Source: Pyrus communis
Lineage: Eukaryota > Streptophyta > Magnoliopsida > Rosales > Rosaceae
DNA: 64,000 nt
Assembly (NCBI RefSeq): GCF_963583255.1
Contig: NC_084803.1
Location: 21,364,428 to 21,428,427 of the forward strand
Reading direction: 5' to 3'
Of the stretch, positions 47,613 through 60,531 are shown in pieces. The notes under the pieces were generated by a model. The model was not told the DNA's origin, searched no databases, and worked only from the letters and a program-made list of their open reading frames with translations. Within the stretch, counting starts at the first letter, position 1; each line of letters starts with the position of its first letter. The translations under genes were made by a program, and so were the position numbers.

Positions 47613-47620
47613 TATAAATA
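47613..47620 (+). promoter_or_regulatory. TATA-like box of the antisense PMD gene
   Basis: tataaata, 135 bp before the ATG at 47755, on the strand of the plant-mobile-domain frame and opposite to the retrotransposon. Suggests that the antisense gene had its own promoter. Confidence 0.45.
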
Positions 47621-47754
47621 CTCAGCTTATCCTCATTTGTATTTTTACGCTCCCAAATCTTCAGAACTTCTAACCATTTCCAAAATTACTTGTCATTTGC
47701 TCCTAACCTAGAAAACAAACTTTCAAACCCAGAAAAACCTTCAAGTCTTCAACA

Positions 47755-50700
47755 ATGGCCACCAATACTTTCTTCACCAAGCTTGCCAAGGAGTGCGACA
47801 AATGCCGAAACTTTATTGATCGGAACACGATCAAACTCCTTCGACACGAGGGTGATTCGAGCGCTTTCCACCAAACTCTGGGACCACTATTCAAAGAAGA
47901 CATTCCATAATCTCTCACCAATATGCTGAAGGCCCATTGCCTTGAACCCTTTTTCCAAGGTTACGATTGGTCAAAATAGGAATTAGCCAAACCCCAAGGA
48001 GCTTGGCCCTCGACCACTGCAGCTTGGGCCGTTTGAGTTACCCACATGGAACCCTACTTCGGCAGCGAATGGAAAAACCTTGGCAACTTCGATGCCATGA
48101 AGTTTTCGATCTATGAGATTGTCATGGACCGAGAGCTCCTGATGGTCGCCCTAAGCTTTTGGTGCTCGACCACAAATATAATGGTTCTTCCCTTTATCCT
48201 TATCAGCCCCACCATGCTGTACATTAAGGCCATACTTGGCATTTCCCCATCTGGTCTCCCAATCGACGCCGCTTTTTCACAGTACGAATTTGACCTAGAC
48301 CTGAAAGCTATCATTGACATGCGTGCTGTCAAAGTTTTGATGAGGAAGAATCAAAGACCGTTGAAAAAAGACGTGCAAAAATTGCACAAAAATTTCTTCA
48401 ACTACAACATCTTGATCAACCACTTTGGCGGCTTGGAAAGGGAGGTCTTCAAGAAGGGAGAACACGGGGCCTTCTTGTTCTACTAGTACAATAAGTTCAT
48501 CTTTTGTACCAAGTCGAACAAGTGCTTGGTCGAGCCGGTGGCCAAAGCCTTGGCTAGCGGCTATGTCTTGGCCCTTAGTTCGACCATCTTTGCAAATCTC
48601 ACTCTATGTTTGGTTGAGGCCTCTGCAGGGAAGACCGACCCGCTCTGGGTTTTCCAACTCTGGCTAGAGGTCTAATTCTGCAGGCTGAGGCTGGAGATCC
48701 CTAACTTCAACTTTTCTGAAGCAATGGGTCTTCAACTGGCCTCGCAGCCCCTTCCTGCCCATTCGACCGAAGACATATGCAAATATTTCTTCTGCCTCGA
48801 AGAACTTTCTGATGGGGAATTTCTGGTTTGCCTCTGTCAGAAGTATCCGTCTTCTATCAGGCTTCCTATAATGGCATAGGAAGAAGTAGAAAACGTCAAT
48901 CTTCGACAGTCTTGGGAGTTATTCGTCTTGGCTTGCGACCTTCTTTTCGGTTGCAGCGCTCAACGGGCCAATTGGGAGATCTACCATCCCCACTTCATGT
49001 CTCGTCAACTAGGCTATCTGCAAGGCTGTCCTCTACCACTACTTACTTCTCGTTCACTTTTTGGTCGAGAATGCCTTTCCAGTTCCTCGAAGAGGGAATG
49101 CGATGAGGTTGTGAACGAATTCCAAGAGCGGTGCTCCAAATTCTGCCTTTGGCCATATACTCCAGAAACTGACTGTACTAGCACATTCCTCGACTGGTGG
49201 GATGCCTATGTCAAGGATTTCTTCGGTATTATGGTCAAAGAAATCTCAAAGAAGCTCTTTGGCGATATACTGAAGAAGACTCTCGTCCCAAAATCAAAAG
49301 AAATGGCACAAGGTAAATACCTTTCACTCCCTTTTATTCAATCCACTTAATTCAAACTCCATTCTAACTTAAATTCAATTTTTCCAAGTGGTCACACCAT
49401 AAAACGGGCCGACATGGTTGCAATGGTCGTGGTTAAAAAGAAACTCATTTATCCTCTTAAAAAGGCTGCGACCATCGCTCATACTTCAGCCGAACCAACT
49501 CCAACAGTGGCCCCTGCTGCATTGGTCACGTCGAGTAAACGGCCTCGTCTGAAGGTCGAAACTACAGGTAGCGTTGCCCGGCCTCAAAAGCGCATCAAGA
49601 AGAAGGCAAAGAAGGGGAAACGGGAAATTCACATCATATCAAGTCAAACCATAGGAGTAACGACTCCTAGTGTCCCTCTCTATTCTCCCTTCTTCCTAGC
49701 CTCGATAGGAGTGCTGCAAAACCCTCTAGCTCAAACGCCTGAAGTTTATCCCACCAAGGAAGCCATGGTCGAACCAGTCGTTGCACCATTGAGCAAGGAT
49801 CTTGCGACTCCAGAGCCGGTCGTTGCTCTTGAAGTCAACCTAGCAATCGCTACCTTGGAGAAGGCGGTTACCACGGTTGAGAAGACCCCTTCTCTTAATC
49901 TAAAAAAGCTTCCAATGATTGTCCTGGAAGAAGAGGTACAACCATTCTCCTTTGTCTTTTTATTTAAACTATATCTCCTGACTAACGACCAATCTTTCTT
50001 TGTTGAGGAGGACGAAAGCGAGTGACCCTTGCTGGTGAGGTTCCTTCAACCGGCTGAACTTACTTCCACCAATCCTCAATCGGTGGTCGAGGCGTCTGGC
50101 TAGGTCAACATTCCTATAGCCAAAGAAGGTGTAGGACATGGAACATCGCCTTTTGTTGAGCCCGAAGCGACGGTAGAGACGCCATTTCATCCTCAGGACC
50201 AAAATTTCAGCATTCCTCCTCATGAGGCTACTTCGGCCTTTGTAAGACTCATTTATCACTCTTATTAATTTGTTGCCTTAGAACTCTAAACCAAGAAAAA
50301 CATTAAATGCCAGGTGCCTAATCGCTCATTTCACCGAAAATTCTATGCGCCAAAAGGAGTTATTTATATTTCTTGGCCGCCCCAATGGCCATCAAACATA
50401 GATAACCTTTATCGGCCGCATGAATTAAAAGGCTACCTTAAACTCTGGGCTCGGCCATTAAGCTTTCTGTGTTCGAGCAACGAACCAGCATACATGGCCA
50501 AAATCTCTTCTCGACAGGTCTAAAATATCCCTATTTTCTGCAGCCTTTTTAACTTATAACTTTTTCTAACAATTTTCTTTGTGCAGCCTTCATGGGAGAT
50601 CGAGCTTGATGCCCTCCTCTCCAGTACTTTTGAAGTGGCTGGGCTTTTTGCCACCATGGCCGAGCCTTCTGCGACTGTAGCCGAATCTAATGCCTTCATC

Positions 50701-51210
50701 AAGTTGCAGGAGATTCTATCCCTTTCGGCCCCGTAAGTCCTTCATCGTAGAGAACTCGACTCCGTAGGAGAATGCCTGAATGACCTTGTAGCCGGCGACT
50801 TGCTGAGCACTGAAAGTGTTGTTCATTTATCCAACGTTCTAGAGTGAACCCGGTAATACTTCACTATTTATAAAAGGGCTCTCCGGGCAGAGGATGACCT
50901 TAAGGCTGCAATGGTCGCTCATGAAGGTATTTGGCCGAAGCTCGAGGCTATAAAAGTAAAGAAGAAATGATTGACAGACCTCGATTGTTAAATCGCCGAA
51001 CTTCAAAGTCAAAGATCGGCTGTTGCTTTGGAGCTTGAGAAAGATTTTGAGTCGAATAAATCTCGATTGACGGACTATGCGGCTGGCGTAAAGCAGATAC
51101 AACAACTACAACATGATAAAAGAACAAGGCAGGCTGAAGTCACGATGAGCGAAGTAAGGTGGTTGAAACTAAAAGCCGCTCTTGAAGCCTTCCTTCCCTC
51201 GACCCTTTAG
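47755..51210 (+). pseudogene. Plant mobile domain (PMD) gene, antisense ORF of the Tat element
   Basis: One plus-strand frame runs from ATG 47755 to about 49312 with stops near 47908, 47978, 48034, 48484, 48673 and 48877 but without frameshift. It reads FHQTLGPLFKEDIP, then SIYEIVMDRELLMVALSFWC and MVLPFILISPTMLYIKAILG, the pattern of the 'plant mobile domain / aminotransferase-like' proteins. Later exons look spliced (donor aag|gtaaat at 49313; next exon about 49390-49935 with a basic RPQKRIKKKAKKGKR stretch, a nuclear-signal candidate). A helical C-terminal part ends at 51207-51210. PMD proteins occur both as host genes (MAIL1/MAIN) and inside transposons. The antisense place directly after integrase points to a Tat-borne copy. 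Function in the element is unknown. Confidence 0.75.
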
Positions 51211-51338
51211 GACTTTGTTTTTAGTAGTAGGCTGTTGATTTTTTTTTTAATTTTTTTAATTTTTAATTTTTTGTGTATTTTTATTTTTTTTGTAATTTTG
51301 CTTGTACGTCATTTTGCAAAATTAATGAAATGAATCTT

Positions 51339-52480
51339 TTATTCTTGCATTTCCCAAGTGACTGGATAATATTTCTTTAAGAATTTCCCATTGATTGGTA
51401 ATTTATGAATTAAACTAGCTTGATCCTTGAGGTGGTATGCTTCCTTGCCGAGAACCTTGTGGATGATGAATTGTCCTTCCCAATTTGGCGACCATTTTTC
51501 GAATCTAGGATCTTTAATTCTTACTGGCAACACAGTTTGCCAAACTAACTATTTTTCGCCGAACGTCTTTTGTTTGACTCATCAATTATGCTCATTCGAC
51601 AATCTTTTTCTACCCTGCTAATAAATTATAGGCATCAAGCCGAACATCCTCCAAGTCCTCTAACTCTTGCCTCATGGCTTGATGGTACTCAGCATTGAAC
51701 AAACTACTTTGTTCAATAACTCGCAACAGATTTATGCTTAGCTCGACCGGTAACATGGCATCGTGTCCATAGGTTAACGTATATGGGGTCGTCCTTGTCA
51801 CTAATCAGAGTGAAGTTCGATATGCCCATAATGCTTCGTTTAACTTCAAATGCCATATACCAAGCTTTTCTTTTATCATTTTTTCAAGAATACCAATAAA
51901 AACTTTATTACTTGTTTCGGCCAGTCTATTTGCCAGTGGGTAATATGGCGTAGACTGATCGAGATGAATTTTCAAACTCGCCGCGTATTCCTTGAACCTG
52001 TCGGATGTAAAGATCGTACCATTGTCCATTATGATTGTTTCTGGTACGCCGAATATGGTCACGATGTTTTCTTCCATGAACTTACAAACTTCTTTAGATG
52101 TTAACTCGGCGTATGACTTTGCTTCTACCCACTTGGTAAAGTAGTCCGTCACAACGAGTATCCATGCATGCTTTGCTGACCCGGAAGATGGCGTAATTTT
52201 GCCAATCACGTCCATGGCCCATCCTTTAAACGGTTATGGTTTGGTGATCGAGTGAAGTAATTTGATTGAGACTCTTTATATAGGCCCATGAATTTGACAC
52301 TGTATGCATCTTCGTGTATACTCAATGCAATCTTTCAACATACTCGGCCATAAATAGCCGTGTCATTGAAGCAGCGTGTCTTGCGTCCAGATTGATGAAC
52401 TCCGCATATTCCTTCGTGTACCTCTTAAATTGCTTGGGTGGCCTCTTGTGGGCCGAGGCATAATAACAATAGATCGTCCT
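51339..52480 (-). pseudogene. Tat integrase (broken)
   Basis: Inserts the DNA copy into the host genome. The minus-strand frames show an HHCC zinc region ending CIEYTRRCIQCQIHGPI (about 52290-52390). The DDE core follows: VVTDYFTKWVEAK (first Asp), IMDNGTIFTSDRF (second) and NRLAETSNKV (Glu), 51805-52215. The C-terminal part contains WSPNWEGQFIIHKVLG (51339-51533). An in-frame TGA lies before HGYLWPSML, and a stop separates the core from the C-terminal part. No chromodomain was recognised. Confidence 0.88.
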
Positions 52481-52649
52481 CACTTTTTTGGTACAACTCA
52501 TTCTGGTACATTACGTAATTTGTGGCATGTACCATTGTCTTGCGGTTATGTTTGCCATTGGGATTATCGAGATATTGCATGATTAACTTTCTCTAGTCGT
52601 CTGGTAATGTCTCGACATCGTAAACATCTACTGGATCTTCTCATTCCAA

Positions 52650-53110
52650 CAACGAAGGTAAGGACATGACTCGTGTACTGATCGCGTAGTTGTGTTGGAA
52701 AATTTGTTGATTAACCAAGGTCGGGTGTGGTCATCGTATTACTGGTATTACTCGGCTTAGCTTGCCCTTCGAGAGTTATGCTTTGGAGGTTATTTGAGCC
52801 AGTTCGTTTGCGTCAGTGTTTCGAACTCGTGAGATGTGCTTGAATGTGATTCCTTCAATTAAGTCGGCCAAATAGTTGGCGACCATTTGATAGGGCGCCA
52901 GAGTAGAACTCATGCGACGAAAGATTCCGTTGAGTTAGATAATCATAAGTTTTGAATCGCCAATGATGAGTACGTGAGATGCCCTCAAGTTGTTAAGGAC
53001 ATTAAGGCCGATTATAAGGGCTTCGTATTCGGCTTGATTATTCGTACAATCGAAATCTAGCTTGAGAGAAAAATACTAGTGCTGGTAATTTAGGGATTGG
53101 ATGATGATTC
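52650..53110 (-). pseudogene. Second, archaeal-type RNase H domain of the Tat element
   Basis: On the minus strand: LKLDFDCTNNQAEYEALIIG (about 53000-53060) and then LIIGDSKL (about 52945-52970), with the catalytic Glu of AEYEAL and Asp of GDSKL visible. This is the plant-type 'RVT_3' RNase H fold, additional to the retroviral-type RNase H that follows RT at 53228-53527. Dual RNase H is a known mark of Tat-lineage gypsy elements. Stops interrupt it. Confidence 0.8.
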
Positions 53111-53227
53111 TAACGCAGCCAAGGCTGAGGTACTAGAGGCATCAAAATACATCGTCCAATAATTATCACGTGTTTCCACCATGCCAATTTCGGCATCGTT
53201 GCCCCTTAAGGTGTATGGCGAGGGATG

Positions 53228-54465
53228 TTAAGCTAAGAAATCTGCTAGTGATTGTCCTTTGACGGTTTTTTGGGACACGTATTGTAAACTGAGTTCATAT
53301 AATGCCATTGTCCATTTCCGAATTAGGCCTTTTACTATCGACCGAGTGAGCATGTAACGAATAACATTTGTTTTGGCGATGACCTGAGTAACCGATGAGA
53401 GCATATAATGCCTGAGTTTTGAAGCGGGGAAAAACAAGGCCAGACAAAGCTTCTCGAGGGGTGAACAATTTATCTCGGCCGAGTTAAGATTTCGACTAAG
53501 ATAGAAAATGGCATGCTCTTGTCCCATGTCATTGTCTTGTGCAAGAAGATAGCCAAAGGATTCCTCGGCGGCCGAAATATAGAACTTGAGTGGTTTACTG
53601 CGGCAAGGTGGCTCAAGGACAGGTGGGGTAGTGAGGGAGACCTTAATTTATGTGAAAACATCTTGGTGCTCATCATGCCATTCAAATTTGTCTGAATGTT
53701 TAAGTGTCAAGAGCGTGGAGAAAACTTTCATCTTCCCTGCCAAGTTAGAAATGAAATGGCGGAGGAAATTGATTTTACTGAGTAGTGATTGTAATTGTTT
53801 CTTGGTTGTTAGGGGTGGAGCATTGATGGTCGCCCGAGCTTTATTTACGTCCACTTCAATGCCATGATGATGTACAAGAAAACCTAAGAAGTTGCGGGCC
53901 GATACACCAAAGGTGCATTTGGCAGGATTCATTTTAAGGTTATGTTGGTGTATACGAAGGAAAGCCTGCCGAAGATCATCTAAATATGTTCGACGAAGTT
54001 TCAATTTGACTACAATATCATTAATGTAGACTTCGACGATGGTACTAATTAAATCATGAAAAATAGTATTCATAGCGAGTTGGTATGTGGCACTAGCGTT
54101 TTTCAGGAAGAATGGCATGATGACCCATTCATAAGTCTCGAGTGCCCCCGAGCAACGAACAGTAGTTTTGTGGACGTTAGCCTCAGTAATGAAAATTTGG
54201 TTGTAGCCAACATGACCATCTATGAAGGATAACATATTGTGGTTTGCTGCTGCATCGTATATTTATCTTTAGGGGTTGCCAAATTGAAATTTCGAAAATC
54301 GATACAAATACATAGAGCACATACTTTTTTTTTAAAACTGGGACGATGTTTGCCAACCATTTGACGTATCGAGCTATCCGAATAAACCCGGCTTTTAAAA
54401 GTCGAACGAGTTCATCTTTTATGGATAGTTGTACTTCGGTCGAGAATCGTTTGGGGGGTTGGCGG
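53228..54465 (-). pseudogene. Tat reverse transcriptase and first RNase H (part)
   Basis: RT reads MLSFIDGHVGYNQIFI (family: ...D..SGYNQI) and YINDIVVKL at about 54010, where the catalytic box should be Y-x-DD; one Asp is Asn, a G-to-A change. The retroviral-type RNase H (GQEHAIFYLSRNLNSAEINC) is at 53228-53527. The upstream RT part continues past the nested solo LTR at 56262, where MPGLD is seen on the minus strand near 56325. The domain is thus split by 1.8 kb of foreign sequence. Confidence 0.88.
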
Positions 54466-56261
54466 TGAAGGAAGATTTGTGAAAAACAAGTTCATTTGAG
54501 CAACATCAACAACATGCAATTAACAATTAAAAGGCGGAATCATGTGTATATGCACTCAAAAACAAAACTTAACCCATGAACTTCAAAGCCTAGTAGATAG
54601 GTGAACCAAGACTCAACTCAAAACAAAGTGAGTTGAGAAATCAATACCTTTGTAGATTCCTCTTTGCATAAGCAAAGGCTAATCACCCAAAGAGAGGGCC
54701 TTCATTCCTTGCATCTTAGATCCATGGATTTGGATGGATGAAAAGGTTTCTCCAAGTTCCCAAAATTGAAAACCTCTAAGTCTCCACACCAAGGCATATT
54801 GTAGAAGAAATGAGTGACCTTGGAGGAGTTTGATTGCTAGATGATCCCTCCAAGGTGGCTGAAATTTTAGAGAGAAAAGAGAGCTTGTGTTCTCATCCTT
54901 TCCCCAAAAATTACCCTTAATGAATTTTGGCTATAAAGTCATACTTATTCCTTAATTCATTTAAGTGGCAAACTTGTAAATAAGTCCAAAACCACTCATT
55001 CTTTAACATGGGATTTATTGGGCTATTTGGGCCTTTGTGAATCATTATTCATTAAGTTGTCACACAACTTAAGTCAATGGACTTGACGTTCGAAGCCCAT
55101 TGGGCCTTAAGGTCCAAAACTATCCCATGGTCTTTTAACGAACTTATTCGTTTGATTAATAATCATATTAATTAATCCTTGCCATAAATAATTAAACCAT
55201 TTAATTATTCTTACTCATCTCCATTGAATCTTCAATCTCTACCTTACACGGTGTACGATCCATTAGGTTCCTTTTAGCGAGGCAGTGGGCGATTCAAACT
55301 CTTTCAAATCGATTGTGAATTGAAACTTACTTTCAATTCTCCCGTTAGTGATAATACACTTTTAGGGCTTCCACAAACCATGGTTGACGCCTAGCAGCAT
55401 GTCATGGTTACCCAAGCTAATCAGAAGAGGTGGAGAACCTATTCAGTTTTAGGATTACAAATGCAATACGGTCTTTCTCTAATACAATACTCTTGACTAC
55501 ATTGTTTGGTTTGATAGTTTATTCATGTCTACTATCCAATGTGAGTCTTGTGCTTATATGATTACCTTGAATGTGATTTGGAACACATTCCTAAATCTCA
55601 TTTATACTCTGGCCAGAGATTCTAAATCATATCATAGAGTATTCTCCCTCAAACAGTTTGAAGGTTAGAGATCCCTTGTTGCGCATTCACTTGTCTCCAT
55701 GGCTAAGTGGCTTAACCCTAACGATGTCGTGGACACCCTCCTGATGGAGTGACTTTGACATAATCAAAGATTAAGGACCTAACCACAAGACAACTGTGAT
55801 GGCTCAGGTCAAAAGACTAATTTGCATTATCCCAACCATGAGTTCTCATGTGAGATGAATATGAGAACTCTTCGTTGATCGTGTTCAGTGAACTCATTCT
55901 CTATTGAGCACCTACGTACTTGTCTTGATGTCACACACACCAATGACTCGAGACTAGTCACTCTCCCTGAGAGAAGACATAGCACGTACTGATCTTAACG
56001 GACTGTCAATGCCCAATTGACAATCCTATGATCAGGAACGTTTAGGATGTGTCAACGAAAGAATGGTCTCATGAATCTAACTTCTTTAGATCGCATTCTT
56101 CCAATCACATATTCCTTGGACTTATCGTTTTAAGCATATAACATTTATATGAGACGGCTCAAACAATAATCTTTGCCCTTAATATTAAACTAGATTAGTT
56201 TAACATGTGAAATGTCCATAAAGTATCATCATATGATTGGTTTTAGGGCACATTTCCAACA
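54466..56261 (-). mobile_element. Copia solo LTR nested in the Tat RT gene
   Basis: 1,796 bp. On the minus strand it starts tgttggaaatgtgccctaaa, a wording typical of long copia LTRs, and ends caaatcttccttca. It is flanked by the perfect duplication ggcgg (54461-54465 and 56262-56266), which exactly splits the Tat RT reading frame. No ORF inside. The internal part and the other LTR were removed by recombination. It is younger than the Tat insertion. Confidence 0.93.
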
Positions 56262-57170
56262 GGCGGAACGGTTTACAACTAGGTTTGATGCTTAATTCGT
56301 GCCCGACGAGCGTTCAGTCTAACCCAGGCATCTCATGGTAACTTCAAGCAAAACAATCGTTAAATTCCTTGAGTAAATTACAAAGTTTGGTTTTCATAGG
56401 TTGTGGTAACAAAGCACTAATAAATAAAGGTCGCCGGTCTTCGGCCGTTCTAACATTTATTTCCTCCAAAAGGTTTTTGACTTGGAGCCAACTGTCTTCG
56501 AGCTCGGCTAGGGCAGCTTGAACCTTGTCTAGTGATAGAACTAGACCGTTGTCTCATTCGGCAAGAAACTCTACCAAGTTTACGCTTGAATTTGGTTGCT
56601 TGGAAATAGCATACCAATGGGCCAACAGTCGTTCCATGGTGGATGAAACTGCGGCCCGGTGCCTGTCTTGTTTGGTATTAGACATCAGGGTCGGCAATCA
56701 GGTTAGCTAACCCGAGTCTCGTCAAATCCTGGTGAACAGTCTCGGCATCTACCTCGATGGCTTTCGGAATTAAGATCTGAGTCAGTCGTCTTTTTTCGTT
56801 ATAACCTTGCAGGGTGATGTAGCCGACGTGATCGTTGTAATGGCTGATTATCGGCCACATGAATTACGACTGATTTGCGATCCCATAAGATAAAGACTTA
56901 GTATAATGATGATGGGATACAGCTCGTTTGGTGGATTCAATCACCACTGAGCAAGGCATTATTATCAGTCTTTGAATCAACTATGAAAAACATGGTTATG
57001 TGATTACGACCTGCGATATTTACTTCTAAAGGAAACACTCCCTTGGTCTAGGACTTGTCACCGACAAAGCTGCTCATGGTTACCCCTGATAAGATAAGTT
57101 GGTTGTTGGAGCGTTGTAATTCCTTTATGATGGAAACGGGCATGATGTTGACTGTTGTCCCACAGTCGAT
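56262..57170 (-). pseudogene. Tat protease and protease-RT linker
   Basis: On the minus strand near 57100-57170 one frame reads FIDCGTTVNIMP, the aspartic protease core with DCG in place of DSG. The linker runs to 56262, with HEMPGLD at the start of RT. Frames are broken by stops. Confidence 0.72.
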
Positions 57171-57179
57171 GAAAATTTA

Positions 57180-60100
57180 GAGACTGGGTATCCTTCAATA
57201 TGAGCCATAACATACAATAGCTGCCTTAAGTTTATCTTTAATTTGCAGGGGAACTGTTCAGCAAGAGCTACCTTAAGTTTATCTTCTTTGTTTGTTTGCT
57301 CGGCCTCCTCGATGGTAACAAAGTCGACTTGGGTCCCTTCATCGGCAACCACGTTGCCACCTAGGAAATTCGGTTGGGATGTGGTTGGATGGAACTTAGT
57401 AGGTAAAACGTGGAGCATCCTGATTTCCATATTTTCAAGGACTGAAGGCCCTATCAGGTTGTGATCTTCTTCTTCTGGATTTTCGGGTGAGGTATCATGC
57501 TTCTAAGTATTTTCTGCTTGATCATCTTTTGCTTCAGCAAGCAATTGTTGTTGTGGTACGACCACTGGACCTGTTTCGTTCTGAATGTCAACCTCGAGCC
57601 CGCTCGACGTTGGGACTTGGTTATGCTTTTGTGAAGCTTTATGAGTATGCTCTTGATAGGCAATGCGGACGTCCCTTGTGTCCAGGTAAGCATCTAGACG
57701 TGCTACGTGCTCTTTTTCGTTGGTCATAAGGCTGAAGAAAGACACAACTGAAAAACTTCAAAATTGTATTGCAGATATTGGAAGTCCTCGAGAAAGAAAA
57801 GAAGCTCGGCAGTATCTATATCAGTATATGGTTCAACCTCGAAGTCTAGAACTCGAGCTTCATGTATATGTTGGAACCTGGCCTTCATCCGTAGATCTGT
57901 TGTCTTCTAGATGATTTGTTCGGTATCAAGGTAAGTTAGTGTCAAGTCAAGAGCCTTTTGGCATGTTTTTGGTAGGCTGTATAGGTCATTAGCAGAATGC
58001 GTCTTATGAAACTCCCGCATATATTCCAAAGCTTCGCCGAGAAATAGTGGGTGAAGATTTCGTCAGACTTTAATTAATGGCTTTTGTGAAGGTAGTGGAG
58101 GAAGTTTGCTTTTTGCTTTCTTCATGAAGTGGTCGAAATGAGCTTTCTTCTCCCTAGACCGAAGGAAGAGTTTGATGCGCTTTTTCAGATTCTTCAATTA
58201 TGGTTTCAAAGTCATGATTAATCACCTTCTTTCCTTGAAGTAACTCGGCCATGATTGCAGGAGGTTATCGGTCATCTTCGCTACCTGCTATTTCTTTCGG
58301 CTGCCATTTGGTAGGCAAAGTAGCCTGAGCCACTTGTCAGTGAGCCATATAGTCTATTTGCTAGCGTCTATGTTTTTGCTATTTAAACAGTGCGATATAT
58401 ACGCTAGTAGGAAAGTTATAGCTATACCAACGTTGGTCATGTGGCTCAAGTGGCTTGAAGGTTTTTTGGTTCGCAGTTGAACTTGAACTACTAGAGTTGT
58501 ATGCATAATAATCCTCATTATAAAATAGTGCGTCGAAATCAAGGCACTGTCTAGTTGAAAGCGGCCCATCATTCCGCGTTTAAGGGCTGAGCCTATTGAA
58601 AACTTTCTAGCGTTGAGGTGTTGTTGTGGCTGTGGGTGGTTGTTGTGGTATTGTAGCCCGAAATGGCATGGGCTTGATAGCTGGTCCTGAAAAGTCTTCG
58701 GGCGATTCATTCGAAAACAAATTAATCTTCAGTCATGGTCGAGAGTTCTGCTTTTGGATGAATTGCATTTAAATGAACTTGGCCTTCTTTTTTCCTTTGT
58801 TTTTGGGCAGATGAGCATCTACCATGCTTACTGTTGTCGAAGGGAAAGTATCGGCGTCAACTACCATTTGTTTTTCAGGGAATTTGAACTTGCCATTATT
58901 AGTCCAGCTTTGAATGACATCATGAAATACGACACAATTGTTTGTTGCATGGTTGTTCGAGTTGTGATATTTGCAACAAGTTTTTCCCTTTAAGTCTTCA
59001 GCCTTGGGAATATTATGCCTTGGTCGAAGCTTGAAAATTTTCACGCACAATAATTGGTTGAAGATGGCATCGGCCTTGGTAATGTCGAAGGTGTAGACCT
59101 TTGATGGCTTAACGACAATTTCCACAGAGGCAGAGCGGGTTTTGACATCTTTAGAGCTATCGTAAACCAACGCTTTGCATATATATGGTTTGTGAATCAC
59201 TATCTCTGCCGTATCTATGCTGGCGTATTGGGACCTTTCCCCGTTGGCCGATGCATAATTGACCGTAGGGTTATTGTAGATCGTTCCTAGGGATGGGAAT
59301 TTCGAGCTCATTTCTTCTCTGAGCAAATAATCATATTGCTCGACATGTTGAGCTAGTTCGTGCATATCTCAGAAGTTTGCCCCAAGAATTTCTTTTTGTA
59401 TTCTACATCCAAGCCGTTTAGAGCGAGTCTAACGAACTCAACTTCAGGGAGAAATACTCGGCACCAGTTTCTATGCGTCTTAAACCTCGTAAGGTATTCC
59501 ATTGGCAACTCGTCAGAGGCTTGATCCATTATGGTTAAAGAAGATACTAACACGTCCATCCCTGGTCGATAGAATTGTTCATGAAACTTCTTGACTAGTT
59601 TCTCCCAACTTTGGATAGAGTTGGGTGGAGGTTGATATACCATGCGAATGTTGAGCCCGTTAACGAAAAGTTGAACAATCATACCTTATGGAAACCACTG
59701 TTAACGTCCCCACATTGAGCAGTGAATCGAGCCACGTGTTTTAATGATGATAGGGATGAATATCCAGTGAAAAGGCTGAACTCCGGGATCTTGAACCCCT
59801 TTGGGGTACTCGAACTTTTCCACATAAACAGGATATGAGTGAATGAATTTCGGAAAGTTCAACCCCTTTTTCAAGGCCGAATCAATCATTCTCTGGACTT
59901 CGACCATATCAACAAATGTTGTTTTTACCTTCTGATCGAAGTCGTCCGATTTGCTGGTTGACCCACCACTTTTTTTCCAAATCAATCATTTTGAGCCAAG
60001 CGGATCCTGTCTCAGCCTGTATCGTTGGTAATGGGTTACTCTTGAAAAAAGGTTGCCTGATTCGATTGGCGGATCCACTATCATAGACTTTACTAACTAG

Positions 60101-60490
60101 GATATCACTCATTTCTTCACATATGTTTTTTATTTCTCGGTTGAACATCTGCTCAAATTTTTGAGATTGCTTTTCAAGTTGCCGTCGAAGAAACGATCTA
60201 GTTGGTGGGTCAGAAGCATCACCACCGTCTTCATCACAATCATCCACTATTCCTTCAACAAAAAATCCTTTTGATGTTTTGGTAAGGATTTCTGCATCAC
60301 GAGGTTGACCGCCGAGACTAACTTCATTTTCTCGGCGTGTCGCACTTGTTGCTTCAGGTGTCACTGCAGCAGGAAGAATCTGTGCTTGTAACAAGCCATC
60401 TTGTTTTGGGTTGTAAACTGGAAGATTAGTCATTGATTTTCCCATGACTGTTTTCTTTTTTACTAACCGTGTCTCAATGGTCATGAACTT
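57180..60490 (-). pseudogene. Tat gag (broken)
   Basis: Capsid/nucleocapsid gene. The N-terminal region (60490-59700) has a charged helical stretch. A retrotransposon-gag domain follows at 59353-59682 (FHEQFYRPGMDVLVSSLTIM, ELPMEYLTRFK), and 58769-59365 contains a zinc-knuckle-like CKYHNSNNHATNNC. The C-terminal part reaches the protease near 57170. Stops or shifts separate the pieces. A fragment of the same gag lies at 15360-15540. The ORF starting at 60550 runs through the primer site, so the true start is likely an ATG near 60485 or 60446. Confidence 0.85.
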
Positions 60491-60531
60491 CGTTGCTTTA
60501 GCACTCAGTCCTACCAGATGTGCCAAAATAT

